A stretch of 64,000 bases of DNA from Humidesulfovibrio sp. GTDB lineage: Bacteria > Desulfobacterota > Desulfovibrionia > Desulfovibrionales > Desulfovibrionaceae. Under the pieces are notes generated by a model. That model was not told the DNA's origin and searched no databases. It saw only the letters and a list, made by a program, of their open reading frames with translations. Made by a program: the position numbers and the translations under genes. Below, one piece after another: positions 18,368 to 27,375 of the stretch. Every line of letters starts with the position of its first letter. Position 1 is the first letter of the stretch. Location of the stretch: NCBI RefSeq assembly GCF_031082295.1, contig NZ_JAVHLD010000013.1, positions 1-64,000 on the forward strand, given 5' to 3'.

Positions 18368-18396
18368 TTGACCTGACAGGGGCTGCTTTTTACAAC
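18368..18396 (+). promoter_or_regulatory. Candidate promoter for upp-uraA
   Basis: TTGACC (18368-18373), a 17-bp spacer and TACAAC (18391-18396) lie about 50 bp before the upp ATG, downstream of a terminator. Region 18245-18367 otherwise shows no gene or obvious riboswitch. Confidence 0.42.
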
Positions 18397-18444
18397 GTTG
18401 CGGTTGGACAAATCCGCTTCGCCTCAACCTCAAGGAGAATTCCC

Positions 18445-19071
18445 ATGGCCGTCCACGTGGTCGATCACCCGCTGGTCAAGCACAAGCTTGGCCTGCTCCG
18501 CAAGCATGATGTCTCCACAAGCCTTTTCCGCGATGTGACGAAAGAAATTGCGCGTCTTCTTACCTACGAGGCCACCAAGGATCTTGAGGTTGAGAAGCGC
18601 ATGATAAAGGGCTGGGCTGGCGAGGTTGAGACTGAGCGCATCAAGGGAAAAAAGATCACCGTGGTGCCCATTCTGCGCGCAGGACTGGGCATGATGGACG
18701 GCGTCATGGACATGATCCCCGGCGCCAAGGTCAGCGTTGTCGGTTTTTACCGCAACGAGGACACGCTCCAGCCGGTGCAGTACTATGTCAAACTCGCCCG
18801 CAACATCAAAGCGCGCATGGCGATCATTCTTGACCCCATGCTTGCCACAGGCGGCACGCTTGACGCTACCATCGACCTCTTGAAAAAGGCCGGGTGCAAG
18901 CAAATCCGAGGGTTGTTCCTGGTGGCCGCGCCCGAGGGCATCAAACGCATCATGGACAAGCACCCGGACATTGAAATCTACTGCGCCTCCATCGACGATC
19001 GCTTGAACGAGCAGGGCTACATCCTGCCGGGTCTTGGCGACGCCGGCGACAAGATCTTCGGCACGAAATAG
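18445..19071 (+). CDS. upp: Uracil phosphoribosyltransferase
   Basis: The 208-aa enzyme converts uracil and PRPP to UMP in pyrimidine salvage. Start [19 protein letters not shown] is the usual Upp N-terminus; [13 protein letters not shown] and the PRPP-binding loop [11 protein letters not shown] are visible, and the end [17 protein letters not shown] is characteristic. AAGGAG is 7 bases before the ATG at 18445; the longer track ORF (18271) has no such site. The uracil permease gene follows after 56 bp, making a classic upp-uraA salvage operon. Confidence 0.97.
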   Translation: MAVHVVDHPLVKHKLGLLRKHDVSTSLFRDVTKEIARLLTYEATKDLEVEKRMIKGWAGEVETERIKGKKITVVPILRAGLGMMDGVMDMIPGAKVSVVGFYRNEDTLQPVQYYVKLARNIKARMAIILDPMLATGGTLDATIDLLKKAGCKQIRGLFLVAAPEGIKRIMDKHPDIEIYCASIDDRLNEQGYILPGLGDAGDKIFGTK

Positions 19072-19127
19072 CGCGGACAGTTCGGCAATTTTCTGCACGC
19101 ACCCACAAACAACGGAGCGCACCCCCA

Positions 19128-20435
19128 ATGGCTAACAGAATCATCCAGGTCGAGGAAAAGGTCCCCTTTCTTCAGGGTATCCCTCTAAGCTTCCAGCATC
19201 TTTTTGCCATGTTCGGGGCGAGCGTTCTGGTGCCGACCCTGTTCAAGATCGACCCGGCCATCGTGCTCTTGATGAACGGCATCGGCACGCTGATCTACCT
19301 GTTTTTGTGCAAGGGCAAGGCGCCTGCCTTCCTGGGCTCCAGCTTCGCCTTTCTCTCGCCAGTCTTCGTGGTGCTGGGCACAAACCAGGAACTCTGGGGC
19401 GGCAACTACTCCTATGCGCTGGGCGGGTTCATCGCCTCCGGCTGCATGTTCATCCTCGTTGCACTCATCATCTGGAAATTCGGTTCTGACTGGATCAAGA
19501 CCGTGCTTCCCCCGGCTACCATGGGTCCCATCGTGGCGCTCATCGGGCTGGAACTGGCAGGCGTGGCCACCGGCATGGCGGGCATCATGCCCGATGCCAA
19601 GACCGGCGGCTATGACATGAACGCTGTCATCATCTCCATGGTCACGCTGATGACCGTGGCCTTCGGCTCACTGATCTTTCGGGGCTTCATGGCTGTCATT
19701 CCCGTGCTTGTGGGCATCGCCGCGGGCTACGCCACCTCCCTCGGCCTCGGCGTCGTCAAGTTCGACGCCATGCTTGCCGCGCCGATCATTGCCATGCCCA
19801 CCATGTACATCCCCAAGTTCGACATCAACGCCGTGCTGATCATCATCCCGGCGGCACTGGTGGTCATCTCCGAGCACATCGGTCACCTGGTGGTCACCGG
19901 CAACATCGTCGATAGGGACTTGGTGAAGGATCCCGGGCTGCACCGCTCGCTCATGAGCGACGGCGTGTCCACAGTGCTCTCCGGCTTCTTCGGCTCTGTG
20001 CCCACCACAACATACGGCGAGAACATCGGCGTCATGGCCATCACCCGCGTGTACTCCGTGTGGGTCATCGGCGGTGCGGCTGTGATCTCCATCTTCCTTG
20101 CCTTCGTCGGAAAACTCTCGGCCTTCATCCAGTCCATTCCGGTTCCAGTCATCGGCGGCGTGTCGATCCTGCTGTTCGGCGTCATCGCAGCCTCGGGCAT
20201 CCGCATGCTTGTGGAGAGCAAGGTGGACTACTCCAAGCCCATCAACTTGATCCTGACGGCCATCACGTTCATCGTCGGCATCAGCGGCGCTGCTGTGAAG
20301 CTGGGCACGGTGCAGCTCAAGGGCATGGCGCTGGCCACGGTGGTCGGCATGATCCTGTCGCTTGTGTTCCACCTGCTTGAGCGCGCGGGTTTGCTGAACT
20401 CTGGCCCTGCTGTGTCGGAAACCGCCGACGTCTAG
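19128..20435 (+). CDS. uraA: Uracil permease (NCS2 family)
   Basis: This 435-aa inner-membrane transporter of the nucleobase/ascorbate (NCS2) family has about 14 hydrophobic segments. It should import uracil with protons. Seen: the N-terminal QGIPLSFQHLFAMFGASVLVP motif typical of UraA, PVIGGVSILLFGVIAASGIR in the second half and the VISEHIGHLVVTG segment corresponding to the substrate-binding Glu-His region. It sits directly after upp, and a terminator follows, so the two genes form the complete operon. Confidence 0.95.
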   Translation: MANRIIQVEEKVPFLQGIPLSFQHLFAMFGASVLVPTLFKIDPAIVLLMNGIGTLIYLFLCKGKAPAFLGSSFAFLSPVFVVLGTNQELWGGNYSYALGGFIASGCMFILVALIIWKFGSDWIKTVLPPATMGPIVALIGLELAGVATGMAGIMPDAKTGGYDMNAVIISMVTLMTVAFGSLIFRGFMAVIPVLVGIAAGYATSLGLGVVKFDAMLAAPIIAMPTMYIPKFDINAVLIIIPAALVVISEHIGHLVVTGNIVDRDLVKDPGLHRSLMSDGVSTVLSGFFGSVPTTTYGENIGVMAITRVYSVWVIGGAAVISIFLAFVGKLSAFIQSIPVPVIGGVSILLFGVIAASGIRMLVESKVDYSKPINLILTAITFIVGISGAAVKLGTVQLKGMALATVVGMILSLVFHLLERAGLLNSGPAVSETADV

Positions 20436-20460
20436 CCTCTTCCTTCTCCTCAAAACAATT

Positions 20461-20499
20461 CAGGCCCCTGCGAGACCATCGCGGGGGCCTGTTCTTTTC
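20461..20499 (+). terminator. Intrinsic terminator after uraA
   Basis: The hairpin CAGGCCCCTGCGA / TCGCGGGGGCCTG (one wobble pair) with a 5-nt loop is followed by TTCTTTT. It lies between uraA and the convergent DUF523 gene. Confidence 0.75.
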
Positions 20500-20521
20500 G
20501 CCAAGCCGACCTGCAAGGTGG

Positions 20522-20962
20522 TTACAAGTCTTCTTCGCTGAGGACTTCAATGCCAGACGACAGCAGCAAGGCCGCCAGCATCCCATCGCCGGGGACGAGT
20601 TTGCTGCTGAAAGACCCGTCGTATACCATGCCTGCCCCGCAGGACGGGGAACGGGCCTTGAGCACTGCTCGGCGGCAACCAGCCTCCTGGGCGAGGGCAA
20701 GGCATTTGTGCGCGCCAGCGAGAAAGGCCCCTGTCACGTCATCGCCGGAGCGGTCTATGGCGCGGCCTTCACGCAGCTCCACGGGATTGCGCGGGGTGCC
20801 AAGCCCGCCCAGGACCTCCGGGCAGACCGCTATCACCCGCCCAAGGCTGGCAAGGCGCAGAATCTCCTGCTGCGGAGCAGAGCTTCCATCGTAACGGCAG
20901 GCCTCTCCGGCCAAGCAGGCGCTAACAAGAATAATTTCGTTGGCATTCAAGACGAGAGGCAT
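20522..20962 (-). CDS. DUF523 family protein
   Basis: This 146-aa protein has all the hallmarks of DUF523: an N-terminal LVSACLAGEACRYDG, the middle VCPEVLGGLGTPRNPVEL and KARSPSCGAGMVYDGSF. The conserved cysteines in these motifs suggest metal or Fe-S binding, but the family function is not established. I use the ATG at 20962, preceded by AGGAG, rather than the long track ORF beginning at 21247, which would overlap xerC. It lies 28 bp downstream of xerC on the same strand and is the last gene of that block. Confidence 0.88.
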   Translation of the reverse strand: MPLVLNANEIILVSACLAGEACRYDGSSAPQQEILRLASLGRVIAVCPEVLGGLGTPRNPVELREGRAIDRSGDDVTGAFLAGAHKCLALAQEAGCRRAVLKARSPSCGAGMVYDGSFSSKLVPGDGMLAALLLSSGIEVLSEEDL

Positions 20963-20990
20963 CGTTTCTCCTGGCGCCATTTGCTGGATG

Positions 20991-21968
20991 CTAGTCCTGA
21001 CTTTGCTTGTCGGTCGCATCCTCGCCTGCGTTTCCGGCATGCGGATGGGCCTTGTCGTACACTTCCATGATGCGCCGCAAATCCAGGTGCGTATAGCGTT
21101 CGGTGGTAGACAGCCGGGAATGGCCCAGCATCTCCTGTACGCTTCGCAGGTCTGCACCGGCCTGGAGCAGGTGCGTGGCGAAGCTGTGGCGCAGGGTATG
21201 GGGATGCACATCCTGCCCGATGCCCGCCCCTGCCGCCAACCTCGCAACGATGCGCTGGGCCTCGCGCCGCGTCAGCGGGCCGCCGCGCACGCCCACAAAC
21301 AAGGACTCCTGGCTCACATCCGGCACCATCTCATGGCGTATGCGCAAGTACTCTACCAAACGTTCCCGTGCGGCCTCGCTCAATGGTGCCAACCGCTCCT
21401 TGTTGCCCTTGCCACGCACGCGGACAAACCCCCTGTCCGTGCGCACGTCGTCAGTGGTGAGAGACAAAGCCTCGCTCACGCGGAGTCCTGACCCGTACAG
21501 CACTTCCACAAGGGCCAGGTCACGCAGACCAAGGGCGCCGGGAGCGACCTGCCCCTCCATGACGGCCACGGCCTGGTCGACATTGAGCGTGCGTGGCTGC
21601 CGCTTTTCCTGCCTGGGATTGCGCAGGCCCGAGAGCGGATTCTTCTGGAGCAGCTGATTCTTCAGCAGATATGTGAAGAGGGAACGCAGGCTCGAGAGCT
21701 TGCGCGACATGCTGGACTTCTTCAGGCGCAACCGGTGCAACTCGGCCAGAAAGGCAGTGGCATCCTCTCGGGTTATGGACTCATAATCCTTGAGGCTGCG
21801 TGCGCGGCGAGCAGCCAGGAAGGCTTCGAACTGGTCAAGGTCGGCGGCATAGGCGCGCACCGTGGCGGCGGAATAGCCCTTCTCAATCTCAAGAAACGCG
21901 AGGAAGCCCTGGCAGACTTCCGGAAGATCCGCGCCAGGGTTAGTCCGCTGAGCGCCTGTCGAGGACAT
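20991..21968 (-). CDS. xerC: Tyrosine recombinase XerC
   Basis: This 325-aa site-specific recombinase has a SAM-like N-terminal core-binding domain (about 15-105: FLAFLEIEKGYSAATVRAYAADL) and a catalytic domain with the first Arg in LYGSGLRVSEALSL, HTLRHSFATHLLQAGADLRSVQ (His-x-x-Arg) and the nucleophile in STTERYTHLD. Length and GHSRLSTTERY favour the housekeeping XerC/XerD type that resolves chromosome dimers at dif, not a phage integrase. Its ATG at 21968 lies 29 nt inside the end of the GGDEF gene, suggesting translational coupling. XerC versus XerD is not certain from sequence alone. Confidence 0.85.
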   Translation of the reverse strand: MSSTGAQRTNPGADLPEVCQGFLAFLEIEKGYSAATVRAYAADLDQFEAFLAARRARSLKDYESITREDATAFLAELHRLRLKKSSMSRKLSSLRSLFTYLLKNQLLQKNPLSGLRNPRQEKRQPRTLNVDQAVAVMEGQVAPGALGLRDLALVEVLYGSGLRVSEALSLTTDDVRTDRGFVRVRGKGNKERLAPLSEAARERLVEYLRIRHEMVPDVSQESLFVGVRGGPLTRREAQRIVARLAAGAGIGQDVHPHTLRHSFATHLLQAGADLRSVQEMLGHSRLSTTERYTHLDLRRIMEVYDKAHPHAGNAGEDATDKQSQD

Positions 21969-22884
21969 AGCAGCTCTTCACGTTTTCCTTGGCCTTTTTC
22001 TTGAGCCCCATGGCGATGGCCGAGGCTTCGCCATAGTGCTTGAGGCGGCCGCCGGTGTTGAACACCACGGCGATGGACAGGGCCATCAACGGAAAGGTGC
22101 GGATTTCGCCCTGGCGGTCAGTGGAGACAATGCTGCCGCGCTCGCGGTCATCCTCATCGTAGAAATGCGGGACGATGCCGTCAAAGGCCTCCACAACGCG
22201 CCTGCAGGCTTCCTCGGCAATCTCACCGGGTACGATGAAGACGTAGTCGTCGCCGCCCACGTGGCCCACAAAGCTGCGCACGCCGGAGAAGCCGCGGATG
22301 GTGTTGACGATGACCCGGGCGGTCATCATGAGCACCTCGTCACCTCGAGAGAAGCCGTACTTGTCGTTGAAGGACTTGAAGTAGTCCAGGTCGCAGTAAG
22401 CCAGGGCAAAGTCGTCCTTGCGGTCGATCAGATCCTGGATGCGGCTAATGATGCTGGTGTTGCCCGGCAGCTTCGTCAGCGGGTTGGCGTCCATTGCGCG
22501 CGATGCCCGGCACAGGGTCAAGTGCACACGCTCGCGAGCCTGGTTCGGCTGGAAAGGCCGCACAAGGAAGTCGTCCGCCTCGATCTCGTTCCAGTTCCAG
22601 GGCTTTTCCAGGTCGTCGGCATCCAGGCACAAGATCACCGGCAACTGGCGGTACACATTCTCGCTTTTGACGATGGTTGCGACCTCGGTGCTCGGGATGT
22701 CGGACAGACGGTTGTCCACCACCAGAATGTCTGGAGGCTCGTTGAAGATGATCTCCATGGCACGCCGACCGCGATCAATGATTGTCCACTCCACGTCGGA
22801 GGGGTCCCAGAGGCTGCGGAACAGTGCCGCGAGCTCCGGGTCCGGAGAGAGCAGGATGCCACGCTGCTGGCGGTGGAAGAGCAT
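21940..22884 (-). CDS. Receiver-like GGDEF domain protein
   Basis: This 314-aa protein has a CheY-like N-terminal region (about 1-125; ILVVDNRLSDIP holds the probable phospho-Asp) and a C-terminal GGDEF-type domain (about 145-300; LTKLPGN, DLDYFKSFNDKYGFSRGD). The active-site loop reads GGDDY instead of GG(D/E)EF, so diguanylate cyclase activity is uncertain; the Mg-binding Asp in LDYFK is kept. The frame runs far upstream through the HDOD gene, so I chose the ATG at 22884; a TTG at 22893 has a better-spaced GGAG and is an alternative. It follows the HDOD gene by about 23 bp and overlaps xerC by 29 nt. Confidence 0.8.
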   Translation of the reverse strand: MLFHRQQRGILLSPDPELAALFRSLWDPSDVEWTIIDRGRRAMEIIFNEPPDILVVDNRLSDIPSTEVATIVKSENVYRQLPVILCLDADDLEKPWNWNEIEADDFLVRPFQPNQARERVHLTLCRASRAMDANPLTKLPGNTSIISRIQDLIDRKDDFALAYCDLDYFKSFNDKYGFSRGDEVLMMTARVIVNTIRGFSGVRSFVGHVGGDDYVFIVPGEIAEEACRRVVEAFDGIVPHFYDEDDRERGSIVSTDRQGEIRTFPLMALSIAVVFNTGGRLKHYGEASAIAMGLKKKAKENVKSCYVLDRRSAD

Positions 22885-22907
22885 GTGGGCCAAGGAGTTC
22901 TCCGTGG

Positions 22908-23780
22908 TTAGGCCTTTCCGCCAGACGCCATGGCGTCCTCGGGTGCGAAGTTGACACCGGAAACCTCGGACAGGTTCTCGGCGAAGCTGTCCAGCACGCT
23001 GTCCAGGTCCGAAAACTTGATGTTCAGGGTCTTCAGCACCTGGGGAGACAAGGGCACTGCCTGGTCGTCGCCCCCGGAACCGTACTCGAAGACGCGGACA
23101 ACGAAATCGCCAAGGTGCACCGCAGCGGCATGCATCGGATAGAGTTGCGCGCGCTCGGGATAATGGTGCGAGCCAATGGCTTCCTTGATTGTCGGAGGCA
23201 GGTGCCAGTGTTCGGCCAGCCAGGAGTTGATGCGGTCGTGCCCGAAGCCCAGCACGGCTTTCTCGGCCTCCAGCCAGCGCAGATCCTGGCTGCGCACGGT
23301 CTCGCCGACGGCCTTGTGCAGCTCCGGCAGCTGCACGGCGGCAACAACCTTGCCGAGGTCGTGCAACAGCCCGCAAACACTGTACTCCTCAGGGTCCTTG
23401 AGGCCGGCCTTGCGCGCGATGAGGCCCGTGGCCAGAGCGCAGCCCACGCTGTGCTCCCACAGGCCCTCCATGGCCTTGGCCATGATGTCGAAGACCGAGG
23501 TGGAGATGATGACACCGCGGATGACGTTGATGCCCAGAAGCACGAGCGAGTGCTGGATGGAGCTGATGCGGCCCGGAAAACCGTAAACCGGCGAGTTGAC
23601 CATCTTCAACACCTTGGCCGAGAGCACCTGGTCACGCGAGATGACCTTGGCGATGGCCTCGATGGTGGTGTTGGGGTTCTCCACGAGCTTCGACACTTCA
23701 CCCAACACTTTAGGGAGCGTGGGGAGGTCGCGGATGGACAGAATCTTGCCCTTGGCGCTTGTCTTGAGATCCTCGTCCAT
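22908..23780 (-). CDS. HDOD domain signalling protein
   Basis: This 290-aa protein has an HDOD domain (about 15-215), a catalytically degenerate HD-type fold used in regulation. Seen: LPTLPKVLGEVSKLVENPNT, VLKMVNSPVYGFPGRISSIQHSLVLLGI and CGLLHDLGKV, typical of HDOD output proteins linked to c-di-GMP and chemotaxis signalling. It is followed by the GGDEF gene and preceded by the small 110-aa gene with a 3-bp gap, so the three form a signalling unit. Its specific partner is unknown. Confidence 0.87.
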   Translation of the reverse strand: MDEDLKTSAKGKILSIRDLPTLPKVLGEVSKLVENPNTTIEAIAKVISRDQVLSAKVLKMVNSPVYGFPGRISSIQHSLVLLGINVIRGVIISTSVFDIMAKAMEGLWEHSVGCALATGLIARKAGLKDPEEYSVCGLLHDLGKVVAAVQLPELHKAVGETVRSQDLRWLEAEKAVLGFGHDRINSWLAEHWHLPPTIKEAIGSHHYPERAQLYPMHAAAVHLGDFVVRVFEYGSGGDDQAVPLSPQVLKTLNIKFSDLDSVLDSFAENLSEVSGVNFAPEDAMASGGKA

Positions 23781-23783
23781 GCC

Positions 23784-24116
23784 CTAGCCCTTGCCCTGTC
23801 CGGCCGAAGCCGCGTCTGCGGCGGCCTTGATGGTGAAATATTCGCGCAGGTAAGCCTTGACCTTGACCATGTAGGGGTCGTCGCCAAGGCGGCGGAAGAG
23901 ATGATCCAGCCTCACGACGCGTTCGGACGGATTCTGGCTTGCCGCCACGGCGTCGCCAACGACGAAAATCTTGTCTATGCCCATGCCGTCCAGGCGGTCG
24001 ATAAGGGCCTCGGTAAGCTCCATGCCGGAACCGACAATGGCCATGCCGTTGGCCTTTGTGATGGCCTTGGCCAGCTTCATGCCCGGCTTGGCGAGGGACA
24101 GGGGTATCTTCTGCAT
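23784..24116 (-). CDS. Conserved small protein upstream of HDOD gene
   Basis: This 110-aa soluble protein begins MQKIPLSLAKPGMKLAKAI, resembling the N-terminal DUF3391-like segment often found before HD-GYP or HDOD domains, and continues with TEALIDRLDGMGIDKIFVVG. No enzymatic motif is seen. GGAG lies 6 bases before the ATG at 24116. The 3-bp gap to the HDOD gene implies co-translation; it may be a split-off regulatory domain of an HD-type protein (inference). Confidence 0.7.
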   Translation of the reverse strand: MQKIPLSLAKPGMKLAKAITKANGMAIVGSGMELTEALIDRLDGMGIDKIFVVGDAVAASQNPSERVVRLDHLFRRLGDDPYMVKVKAYLREYFTIKAAADAASAGQGKG

Positions 24117-24150
24117 GAATGCTCCAGAACGTGAAGGATGCGGGGATGTG

Positions 24151-25386
24151 TCACGAGAGGCTATAGTACATGCCCGGCCACTGGCGGACAAGCCCCTGCA
24201 TTTCGAGCACCAGGAGCTTGCGGCTCACAACGTGGCTCTCCCAGCCAAGGGACTGGATGAGTGAATCAATGTGCGCCTTGCTTTCAGCGCTCAGGCTGGA
24301 AAGCAGAACCTTCTCGTCATCCGTCAGATTCTCCGGCAAGGCCTTTGGGATGGGCGGCGTAGCCGGCGGCGCAGACGTTGGACGCGGATAGGCCGTTGCC
24401 ATGGCAGACTTCGCTGGAGCGGAAGAGATTCCGACCGACCGCGCCAAGGCTGAAGGAGACTGCTCCGGCAAGGATTTGGGAACGCTGGCCAGTTCCGCGC
24501 TGAACTGAAAGCGCAAGGTGCGCACGATATCTTCCGCGTTCTCCACCAAGGCCGCACCCTGCTTGATGAGCCTGTGGCAACCGGCGAAGGTGGGCTGGCC
24601 GAGGGGGCCTGGCAGGGCAAAGACTTCGCGCCCCTGCTCCGTGGCCAGACGCGCCGTGATGAGGCTCCCGGAACGTGCTGCGGCCTCAGCCACCAGAACA
24701 CCGAGGGACAAGCCACTGATGATGCGGTTGCGGTATGGAAAATTGCGGGCTTCAGGCCTTGTTCCAGGACCGAATTCGCTGACAACCAGCCCGTGGTTCT
24801 CAAGCGCCTGGCGCACGTCCTCGTTCTCTGGCGGATAATGTACGTCGAGGCCTGCCCCAAGCACTGCAATGGAGCTGCCGATGCCGGAAAGCCCCGCCAG
24901 ATGCGCCTGACGATCAATGCCAGCGGCAAGCCCGGACACAACAGTAATGCCGAAGCGGGAAAGTTGCGAGCTTATGCGCTCAACCGACTGCAAGCCAAGG
25001 AGGGTGCATTCCCGAGCTCCCACGACGGCGACGGACGGATTTCGCAGCAGGCTCACATCGCCTTGGACGTAAAGCAACGCGGGGGGATCTGGAATCTCGC
25101 GCAGGCGCTTGGGGAATTTGGGGTCGAACCAGGTAATGACGCGGGCGCCGAAGTTCCGGGCGGCACGATACTCGGCCTCAGCGCCGGGACGCCAGGGTTC
25201 CGCAAGGAAGGCCTCTGTGCGATTCTTGGGGAGAAGTTTTTTGGAGGGCCAGTTTCGAGCATCGGAAACGGCCTCAAAAGCGCTGTCATATCCTGACAGA
25301 ACGCTCTTCCAGGAACGAGGACCGAGGCCCGGCGTATGCCGTAGTGCCAGGCAAGAAAAAAATTCTTTGGCAGCGTTCAGGGACAT
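24151..25386 (-). CDS. dprA: DNA processing protein DprA
   Basis: This 411-aa protein loads RecA on incoming single-stranded DNA in transformation. The Rossmann-type core is clear: SVAVVGARECTLLGL, VVSGLAAGIDRQAHLAGL, AVLGAGLDVHYPPEN, FPYRNRIISGLSLGVLVAEA and SGSLITARLATEQGREVFALPG. A variable linker and C-terminal winged-helix (about 350-411, LSAESKAHIDSLIQSLG) follow, as in longer DprA forms. The ATG at 25386 is the first sensible start because the track ORF runs back into the upstream lipoprotein gene. The Shine-Dalgarno is weak. No competence genes are seen nearby. Confidence 0.92.
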   Translation of the reverse strand: MSLNAAKEFFSCLALRHTPGLGPRSWKSVLSGYDSAFEAVSDARNWPSKKLLPKNRTEAFLAEPWRPGAEAEYRAARNFGARVITWFDPKFPKRLREIPDPPALLYVQGDVSLLRNPSVAVVGARECTLLGLQSVERISSQLSRFGITVVSGLAAGIDRQAHLAGLSGIGSSIAVLGAGLDVHYPPENEDVRQALENHGLVVSEFGPGTRPEARNFPYRNRIISGLSLGVLVAEAAARSGSLITARLATEQGREVFALPGPLGQPTFAGCHRLIKQGAALVENAEDIVRTLRFQFSAELASVPKSLPEQSPSALARSVGISSAPAKSAMATAYPRPTSAPPATPPIPKALPENLTDDEKVLLSSLSAESKAHIDSLIQSLGWESHVVSRKLLVLEMQGLVRQWPGMYYSLS

Positions 25387-25423
25387 GCAAGCGCCAATGG
25401 CGGCCCGGGTAGAGCCGCCGAGT

Positions 25424-26188
25424 TCAACGTCCCAGCTCCGCGAGCTTCTTGCGTGCCGCCGGCGCAGGCTCAGACTTCGGAAAATCCTGCAGAAGCGCGC
25501 GCAAGTAGAGCGATGCATTATCCTTTTCACCAAGCATGGCGTAGGCCATGCCGATCTTGAGCATGGCGGCAGCGGCCTTGTGGTGCTTTGGATAGCGTCT
25601 GGTCACTTCCTTGAAGGACAGGATGGCCTGAGGGTAGTTCTTTTCAACGTAGTGGCTCTCGCCAATCCAGTACAGGGCGTTGGGAACGAGCACGCTGCCG
25701 GGCTCCGAGGCGAGGAACTCCTCAAGAAGCTTACGGCCTTCAGCCGCATGCTCGGCAGTCACCAAGGTCATGCCTTCAGTATACAGGGAAGAACCTTTGG
25801 GTGCTGCGCCAGTCGTGGCCGGTGCCGGACTTGCGGCATATTCCGTCTGGGGCGGTTCCGGCTGGGCATGAACCACGGCAGGAGCCGAAGTCATTGGGGA
25901 GGTGACGGTTTCGGCGTGCTTCTGCGGAGCGACAACACCGCCTGATCCCAGCTGCTGCTCCATGCGCTGAACAGATTCTTCAACGGCCTTCATGCGATCG
26001 GCAAGCTTGCGCTGCTGGTCGCGTCCCCGCTCCTCCTGCTCGCGCTGCCCCTCCTTGAAGTTAAGGAAGTTCTCCTCCAGGCTGCGCAAACGCCATTCCT
26101 CGCTCAAACCGCGCTTGGCGTCCATCTTGCCCGCGCAGCCGCTAAGGGACAAGACGAGCATGGAAACGATAAGGGCTTTATGGCGCAT
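25424..26188 (-). CDS. CpoB/YbgF-like TPR lipoprotein
   Basis: This 254-aa protein has a lipoprotein signal peptide ending LSLSGC (lipobox), an N-terminal coiled coil (about 30-90: RSLEENFLNFKEGQREQEERGRDQ), a Pro/Ala-rich linker and a C-terminal TPR region (about 150-254: LYTEGMTLVTAEHAAEGRKLLEEF, YWIGESHYVEKNYPQAILSFKEV). This layout matches YbgF/CpoB, which coordinates Tol-Pal and cell-wall synthesis during division, but no tol or pal gene is in this window. AGGAGA is 6 bases before the ATG at 26188. The dprA start lies 37 bp downstream. Confidence 0.8.
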   Translation of the reverse strand: MRHKALIVSMLVLSLSGCAGKMDAKRGLSEEWRLRSLEENFLNFKEGQREQEERGRDQQRKLADRMKAVEESVQRMEQQLGSGGVVAPQKHAETVTSPMTSAPAVVHAQPEPPQTEYAASPAPATTGAAPKGSSLYTEGMTLVTAEHAAEGRKLLEEFLASEPGSVLVPNALYWIGESHYVEKNYPQAILSFKEVTRRYPKHHKAAAAMLKIGMAYAMLGEKDNASLYLRALLQDFPKSEPAPAARKKLAELGR

Positions 26189-26279
26189 GAAACTCTCCTG
26201 TTCACCACCTCTTAGGCCAGACAATGAGTTTTGGCAAGAATCTCTAGAGGCTGTCTGAACACCGCAACTTGCCTGTGCC

Positions 26280-26308
26280 TTGGAAATACGGCAAAGGGTT
26301 TGTAGAAC
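26280..26308 (+). promoter_or_regulatory. Candidate promoter for membrane protein gene
   Basis: TTGGAA (26280-26285), a 17-bp spacer and TAGAAC (26303-26308) lie 20 bp before the ATG at 26329, in the divergent region opposite the lipoprotein gene. Confidence 0.35.
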
Positions 26309-26328
26309 ATGAAGAAACAGAGGAACGC

Positions 26329-27297
26329 ATGCCTATAGCCGATCTGTTGCGCATTCCCGCCGCCATGGCCGCTCCGGCCTTCTTCCTGTTTTTTGGCTTG
26401 GCGGCCCTTGGCGCGCCCATCCTTGCGACCATCTGCCTGACGGTTGGCCAAGTGCGCGGGACTCAACACCCTGAAGCTTACGCCAGGCGTCTGCTGCGCA
26501 TGGCCCTCACATGCTCGGTGATTACCAGTCTTGTGCTCGCCTCATCCACAGGCTTTGCCCTGTACCGATTGCCATGGCTCCGGGACTGGGTGCTTGCCGC
26601 GCCGATGGCGCCAGCGTTGACCACACTCGCTATAGCCTCATATTGTGTCTCTCTGCTCGTCCTGCGCTTCTCGCGCAGTTCGTACCGCCCGCATCGCGAG
26701 AATTCGCTGCCCCCAGCCGCAGCCTTGTCCTTGCTGGCCGTGGCCATCCTTTGGCTAGCGCTCTCCCTGTTGCGCGATCTCGCAGCCCAGGCCCAGGCCG
26801 TGCTCGCCGCGAGCCCTGAAGACGGCATCGCCATAGCCAGGCTCATTCTGCCGGACATGACCTCGACGCCCCCACTGCTCTGGGCCGCGGTTCTGGCCAG
26901 CACACTGGCTGCGACCATGTGCGCCGGAGCCTGGAGCCTTGAGTACCTGCTGCTGCGCCGTGATCGCGAACCCTTTGGTCGTGACGCCTTTTCCCATGCC
27001 ATGCGTCTGGCGGCGCGATCCACGCTGCGCTCTGCCCTGCTGGCGGTTTCGTTTCTTCCTGCACTTTGGGGACGGCTTACCGCCATGCCCGGACCGCCGG
27101 AAGAAGCCCAGGCCGTGCGCCTCTTGCTCATTACCTGTGGAGTCAGCGTCCTTTTGTCCTGCGCAATGTGGGGATTGCTCGCGCGGAGCAAGCGACCCTT
27201 CTCAAGCACTCTTAAGGTGCATGGCGCCCTAGCGCTGATCTGGATGGCCCTGACCTGCGCGCTCTCGGCTGCCCTGCTGCACTTCTACGCTGGCTAA
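26329..27297 (+). CDS. Integral membrane protein of unknown function
   Basis: This 322-aa protein has about eight hydrophobic segments, starting with AAMAAPAFFLFFGLAALGAP near residue 12, and a short charged C-terminal end LHFYAG. I see no transporter signature and do not recognise a family. The ATG at 26329 has GAGG 6 bases upstream, better than the track start at 26269, which falls ahead of the promoter candidate. It is alone on + between the divergent lipoprotein gene and the convergent chemotaxis operon. Confidence 0.65.
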   Translation: MPIADLLRIPAAMAAPAFFLFFGLAALGAPILATICLTVGQVRGTQHPEAYARRLLRMALTCSVITSLVLASSTGFALYRLPWLRDWVLAAPMAPALTTLAIASYCVSLLVLRFSRSSYRPHRENSLPPAAALSLLAVAILWLALSLLRDLAAQAQAVLAASPEDGIAIARLILPDMTSTPPLLWAAVLASTLAATMCAGAWSLEYLLLRRDREPFGRDAFSHAMRLAARSTLRSALLAVSFLPALWGRLTAMPGPPEEAQAVRLLLITCGVSVLLSCAMWGLLARSKRPFSSTLKVHGALALIWMALTCALSAALLHFYAG

Positions 27298-27315
27298 ACT
27301 CCTCGGCAACTCGAT

Positions 27316-27349
27316 CAAAGAAAAGGGGACAGCCCGAAGGCTGCCCCCA
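27316..27349 (-). terminator. Intrinsic terminator after the chemotaxis operon
   Basis: Read on the minus strand, the hairpin GGGGGCAGCC / GGCTGTCCCC with a TTCG loop is followed by TTTTCTTTG, just after the cheA stop codon. Confidence 0.75.
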
Positions 27350-27375
27350 TGCAATCTCATTGAGTCTTGTCACGC

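Noticed and set aside
20991-21968. XerC-like gene as a prophage integrase
   Set aside because: It lies 15 kb from the prophage inside a host signalling block, and its length and motifs match housekeeping XerC/D.
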